From: GCA-2729495 sp037387125 | GTDB taxonomy: Bacteria; Pseudomonadota; Gammaproteobacteria; Steroidobacterales; GCA-2729495 | Assembly: GCA_037387125.1 (NCBI GenBank) | Contig: JARRLL010000016.1 | Coordinates: forward strand, 35,969-99,968 | DNA: 64,000 nucleotides | Direction: 5' to 3' | Part shown: piece by piece, positions 61,501 to 64,000 of the stretch | How the letters are laid out: each line of letters begins with the position of its first letter | Numbering within the stretch: the first letter of the stretch is position 1 | The notes under the pieces: model-generated | Seen by the model: the letters and a program-made list of their open reading frames with translations, nothing else | Database searches by the model: none | Told to the model about the DNA's origin: nothing | Position numbers and translations under genes: made by a program

Positions 61501-62814
61501 TGCCAGGTTGGGCGTGCGCTGGTCTATGCCGCTTGCGCCGATGACAGACCAGGGCGCCACCGACCATTCCACCAGCGCTTCGGTGCGTGATCGGGAAGAA
61601 ATGTCAAAACTTGTGTTCGAGAAAGCGGCCGCATTTGTATTCGCGTCGCCCTGAAGCAGAAGGTCGGTGATGCCGGAAGTCGCTTCGTCTACGGTAAATT
61701 GTATCCAGGCATCAATAACGACCGCACCCGGTGCAATTTCGATGCCGGGAAAGCGCATACCGACGGTTTGCAGATCACGATCCAGCACCAGTTCAAGATC
61801 CGAGCTGGTCAACTTAACGGAACCGTTTGATAATTCTTCCGCGTCGTTGCGGCCGTCCGGAACCTGGACATCAATAGTCAGAGGGATCCCGCCCGACGGT
61901 GTAACAATAATTGTTATAGCGTCGCTGTCCGTCTGTTCCGCCGAATCGATTGCGGTAGCTGTGACCACGTGGCTGCCGGGCGACAATACTGCGGAGACTG
62001 ATGGTCCGGTGCCGCTGATCACGCCATCGAGCGATGACTCCCAGGTAAGAGACTGGCCGATATCTCCGTCCTCATCATCGATTGCCGTTGCGGTAAACGT
62101 TATTGATGTGCCCTCCGAGACGCTTGTGTCGTCAGCGGGGCCCGTAACAGAAACAGTTGGGGCGCGATCACCGTTCTGAGTCGGTTCAAATTCGACATGC
62201 AACAGGGGTGCAGATCCTGCGGACCCGTTGAAAGATTCGGCCGTGCGTTCACCGCTGCCCCGAATCAGCAGCACCATCGAATTGCCGGTGGCCCACGATG
62301 GCAGATCGATGATTTCTTGGACAATCGCGCTGAGGTCGGGCGTGCGCTGGTCCGGACCGGCAATGCCGGTTGTGGTCCATGCCGCCGGAGACCAGGCGAC
62401 GTTGGCTAGGGTGGTCGGCCGTGTGCTGATTCCGTATTGCGAATTGGTAAATGGCTCCGGATCAGCGTCCGCCTGGCCGTTAATTTGCAGTGTGGTAGGA
62501 GCACTGCCGGTTTCGTCGACCGCAAACTGGACGTATGCATTGCTAACGATCGAATCAGGCGGAATCTCAATTCCGGTGAAGCGTATGCCGACCACCTGAT
62601 CGTCTTTGTCGAAAACCAGTTCGAGATCTGAGCTGGTCAGTCCGACTCTGCCGCTGGCATTTTCCTCAGCGTCATCAGACGAGTCGTTGACCCTGACCTC
62701 GATGGTCTCTGTGGCCGCGATCGTTTGGGCGGACCACACGAATAGCAAGATCAGAATGGCGCAAGTGCGCCCCAATAAAACCGACCCCCAATGCTTCGAC
62801 ATTTTCCTTACCAT
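58531..62814 (-). CDS. Giant secreted modular protein (DNRLRE, Ig-like, PKD-like, beta-propeller)
   Basis: The 1427-residue protein has a signal peptide (to about 34, AQTIAA). DNRLRE/CBM96-like modules lie at about 36-209, 312-483 and 859-1042 (SSDLELVFD, VGxRFxxIxI, AxxQFxVDE repeated). Five ~90-residue Ig-like repeats lie at about 219-307, 491-578, 583-671, 675-763 and 767-855, then a PKD-like domain (1049-1142) and a propeller of the SdiA-regulated/SMP-30 type (1150-1406; GIAYCENDGHFYVSNDD). A 10-residue insertion duplicates DDYxQ in module 3 (893-906). The last residues (GRVRRPRRDLVLYRRRHDR) come from a 43-bp tandem duplication that shifts the frame. Without it the protein would end FEARIYRE at 58470. 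ATG 62802 is an alternative start. It is probably exported and binds glycans (inference). Confidence 0.88.
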   Translation of the reverse strand: MVRKMSKHWGSVLLGRTCAILILLFVWSAQTIAATETIEVRVNDSSDDAEENASGRVGLTSSDLELVFDKDDQVVGIRFTGIEIPPDSIVSNAYVQFAVDETGSAPTTLQINGQADADPEPFTNSQYGISTRPTTLANVAWSPAAWTTTGIAGPDQRTPDLSAIVQEIIDLPSWATGNSMVLLIRGSGERTAESFNGSAGSAPLLHVEFEPTQNGDRAPTVSVTGPADDTSVSEGTSITFTATAIDDEDGDIGQSLTWESSLDGVISGTGPSVSAVLSPGSHVVTATAIDSAEQTDSDAITIIVTPSGGIPLTIDVQVPDGRNDAEELSNGSVKLTSSDLELVLDRDLQTVGMRFPGIEIAPGAVVIDAWIQFTVDEATSGITDLLLQGDANTNAAAFSNTSFDISSRSRTEALVEWSVAPWSVIGASGIDQRTPNLADIINEVVNSGGWNSGNALAFIVTGNGKRVAESANGSAAPTLHIEFYEAPPESTPDVSITGPANGTSVELGTALNFTATADDAEDGSLSSLIEWTSSIDGSLGTGASVNASLSLGSHTVTASATDSAGKTGSSSVGVDVTPLAGNIPLVSITAPANGTEVNDATAVTFTGFANDDEDGDLSAFISWTSSIDGALGQGASLTTTLSAGSHTITASAADAAGQSGSSTITVNVSSLGGDLPQISITSPTNGTSVVEGTALTFTGTASDTEDGDLSAAITWTSSLDGALGTGASVNATLSLGSHTVTAGVSDVGGQQSSASINVTVTSLAGNVPQISITAPTDGTSVVEGTPLTFTGTASDTEDGDLSAAITWTSSLDGALGTGASVNATLSLGSHTVTASVSDAGGQEVSAPISITITPTGGTAQTITSQVASGTDDAEEFANGDIYTNSSDLELVFDDYSQEPGLDDYNQTVGMRFNNITIEPGSVVTNAWIQFTVDETSSEPTSLVIQGEASPDAAGFSTTAFSISSRPRTTAQVSWAPNSWTSVGAAGADQKTPDLSAVINEIIADGNWAYGNSVVILVTGSGKRVAESANGSAASAPVLHVEFVDSGANRRPVVDAGSNLSIALPDNTVTLNGTVSDDGLPEGSSLATTWSHVGGTGTGTVSFGNRNAVDTTATFSDDPGTYILELSASDGEYTTTDDITVTVRSASSGGQIVSISQAGYFDTGFANLSSPLAIPATDPAGVVYHPPSGRLFIVDSEINEILSAFDIVQANVFQTPTAGGTTFAQWDTTVQTGNEPSRNREPTGIAYCENDGHFYVSNDDQRYIYRYAFDGTNLTAVDSFSVSGTIPDAEGITCDPATGRLYLVGGVDLTIGVLNYDNGFSLEEVISIEASAGSSAGIPEDAEGIAFDPASGHLFVLSGPDRAIFEYTTEGVFIQKFDIGSFSPRPSAAQGLSIGVASDDPGATSFYIAGRVRRPRRDLVLYRRRHDR
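58547..58632. repeat. 43-bp tandem duplication at the 3' end of the giant gene
   Basis: Two identical 43-bp units (58547-58589 and 58590-58632). Since 43 is not a multiple of three, the second unit shifts the frame of the last coding stretch. The copy at the window end has a single unit and reads through to a proper stop. Confidence 0.97.
60323..60473. repeat. ~150-bp near-identical Ig-module repeat (pairs with 60599-60749)
   Basis: Ig-like repeats 4 and 5 of the giant protein are nearly identical in DNA at an offset of 276 bp (92 codons), with about half a dozen differences over 150 bp that I can count by eye. The other three Ig repeats are much more diverged, so this pair arose recently or is kept alike by gene conversion. 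Confidence 0.9.
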
Positions 62815-63074
62815 AAGGCCGGTGGTTGATCACTTCCCGAGCCAAGCCTGATCGCAATGCGCAGACAGCCGTTCCATTTCCCTTAATGCTTCATGAACGG
62901 TGATCAAACTGCTTTTGTAAATCGGGAGATCCGTTCCCGATAACGATTCTTCTTTGCTTATGTATGATCCTGCCAGTAATAGTTAAAAGGTGCATCTTTT
63001 ATGTTTTACTCTAAATGATTATGCAGACAAAACTTAATTTAACATATTGAAATGTAAATTAAAATGAGCGGTTC
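62815..63074. other. AT-rich intergenic region between divergent genes
   Basis: This 260-bp gap should hold the promoters of both the giant protein gene and the membrane protein gene. From about 62950 it is clearly AT-richer than the rest of the window. An imperfect palindrome (63034-63062; TTAATTT then ACAT, mirrored by ATGT then AAATTAA, with one extra A in the left arm) could be an operator. I see no convincing -35/-10 pair. Confidence 0.4.
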
Positions 63075-63665
63075 ATGGTGATGCAGAAGTTGGCCTTGAA
63101 AATTCGGCATGCATTTAACTTAAAGCGCTTTATTTTTTTGTTGAGCGCGGCACTGCTAACTACGTGGTATGGACTGTTCTGGTCAGTCGACTATTTCGCA
63201 GAGTTAACGAATGGGCTGCGTTTCATGGATATGCAGCCGGCTCTAGATGTCGAGTCCTTATTTCAGCAAATCAGAACCTATGACGAATTGGCCACAGAAT
63301 TTTATTTGTGGTGGTCACTGTTCGATTACGCCTGGCCGTTTATTACGTTTACAACCATGGTGGTCACTACCGCATGGTTGATGGGGCTTCTGTCCGATCG
63401 ATGGCAGCTGTGGTTCCCGCTCATCATGTCTGCTGCGTATATAACGGTGCTCATGGACTGGCTTGAAAACCTAGGTTTCGCAACCCTCATCATCGTCAGG
63501 CCGGCCGAGCCGCTTTGGCTTGCGGAGATCACCCTGGGGCTGCATGCAGCCAAATTGCTTTTCAACCTACTTTTTAACCTTGGATTTTTGGTGGTATTTG
63601 TGACGGTTGTTTCCGTAAAAATAAAATTATGGCTGACAACCATACGGCAATGGATTTTCCGGTAA
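63075..63665 (+). CDS. Hypothetical four-helix membrane protein
   Basis: The 196-residue protein has predicted helices at about 17-37, 83-103, 113-135 and 155-180, with Trp- and Phe-rich borders (LLTTWYGLFWSVDYF, YLWWSLFDYAWPF). No family is recognised. It is divergent from the giant protein gene; the 215 bp after it (63666-63880) contains nothing I can support. Confidence 0.65.
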   Translation: MVMQKLALKIRHAFNLKRFIFLLSAALLTTWYGLFWSVDYFAELTNGLRFMDMQPALDVESLFQQIRTYDELATEFYLWWSLFDYAWPFITFTTMVVTTAWLMGLLSDRWQLWFPLIMSAAYITVLMDWLENLGFATLIIVRPAEPLWLAEITLGLHAAKLLFNLLFNLGFLVVFVTVVSVKIKLWLTTIRQWIFR

Positions 63666-63880
63666 ATGCAATTGCCCGCATGCTGTCAGGCTGTGAAAAA
63701 CTTTCGGCAGCGGAGACTTAAGCCAGGGCGACTTTCATGACGGGTGGTCACAAAGAACTGGATGCAAACTTCATGTTAGCCGTAAACACGCAATGCGGGC
63801 TTTGATGCATCCGACTGGTGGGTGGAATAGTTTGTTGCTGCCACGGCGACGGAAATGCGCAACGGACTCAAGGTACGTCG

Positions 63881-64000
63881 CTACTCCCGATAAATTCTGG
63901 CTTCGAAAATACGGCCGTCACGCTCGTTGGGGTCACTGTTGTTATCGATCATGCCGTCTGCGATATAGAACGAGGTCGCGCCGGGGTCGTCGGACGCGAC
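63881..64000 (-). CDS. 3' end of a second giant-protein-like gene (5' end outside window)
   Basis: Read on the minus strand, the last 120 bases encode VASDDPGATSFYIADGMIDN and continue NSDPNERDGRIFEARIYRE, then TAG at 63881-63883. This is the C-terminal end expected for the propeller of the giant protein, with one copy of the 43-bp unit and therefore no frameshift. Stop codon and downstream sequence differ from the copy at 58470 (TAA there), so it is a separate locus rather than the same one read twice, unless the window end is an assembly join. Confidence 0.7.
   Translation of the reverse strand, partial: VASDDPGATSFYIADGMIDNNSDPNERDGRIFEARIYRE
63882..64000. repeat. 119-bp direct repeat at the window end (copy 2)
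   Basis: Identical to 58471-58589. It ends exactly at the last base of the window, which is also the boundary of the 43-bp tandem unit in copy 1, so the full length of the similarity cannot be seen. Confidence 0.97.

Overview
The window is a stretch of bacterial chromosome with moderately high GC, dense coding and short intergenic gaps. Several neighbourhoods are typical of Gammaproteobacteria: DUF2232-rplI-dnaB-alr, ffh-rpsP-rimM-trmD-rplS, ffs-dnaX-ybaB-recR, rsgA/orn, ppsA/ppsR, and gcvR-like/dapA. I read it as an uncultured, probably marine or sediment gammaproteobacterium, perhaps Chromatiales/Woeseiales-like; that placement is inference. A run of N inside sufC shows the sequence is an assembly scaffold.

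Layout. 1-3426: rplI, dnaB, alr. 3453-7537 (minus): a eukaryote-like phospho-signalling operon of a CHASE2 receptor Ser/Thr kinase, a PP2C phosphatase and a double-FHA protein. 7662-10325: radA and a CorC-type transporter, tail to tail. 10525-14261: ffh and the rpsP-rimM-trmD-rplS operon. 14291-18033: a complete TRAP transporter with its TatT lipoprotein partner. 18094-21089: a PQQ-type sugar dehydrogenase and sppA. 21086-27893 (minus): an SUF iron-sulfur operon (Rrf2 regulator-sufB-C-D-S-U-T) with sixA at its end, preceded by an IscR-like operator. 28081-32108: mlaC and mlaA convergent, a BepA-like protease, bcp and a GcvR-like ACT protein. 32248-34630: dapA, a small lipoprotein, tRNA-Ser(GGA), and an unusual array of hairpins and direct repeats that re-uses the tRNA 3' end.

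34785-39830: 4.5S RNA, dnaX (with a probable -1 frameshift signal), ybaB, recR, rsgA, orn and an SH3 coiled-coil membrane protein. 39851-44754: PEP synthase, its regulator PpsR, and phosphoglucomutase, a gluconeogenesis/carbon-storage block. 44809-52766: a DUF1249 protein, an unrecognised coiled-coil protein, the Prc protease, small membrane proteins, a second FHA protein, two lipoproteins and a FieF-type cation exporter. 52906-58410: a tandem alpha/beta hydrolase, a GST, an SGNH-like protein, an AraC regulator and an FKBP isomerase. 58531-64000: a very large secreted protein built from three DNRLRE modules, five Ig-like repeats, a PKD-like domain and a beta-propeller. Its C-terminus is frameshifted by a 43-bp tandem duplication. 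The last 120 bases of the window carry the undamaged C-terminal coding end of what looks like a second copy.

Most of the window is housekeeping. The parts least explained by known biology are the tRNA-Ser hairpin/repeat array (33.56-33.95 kb), the kinase-phosphatase-FHA operon, the giant modular protein with its apparent paralogue, and the unknown genes at 45.4 kb and 50.5-51.8 kb.
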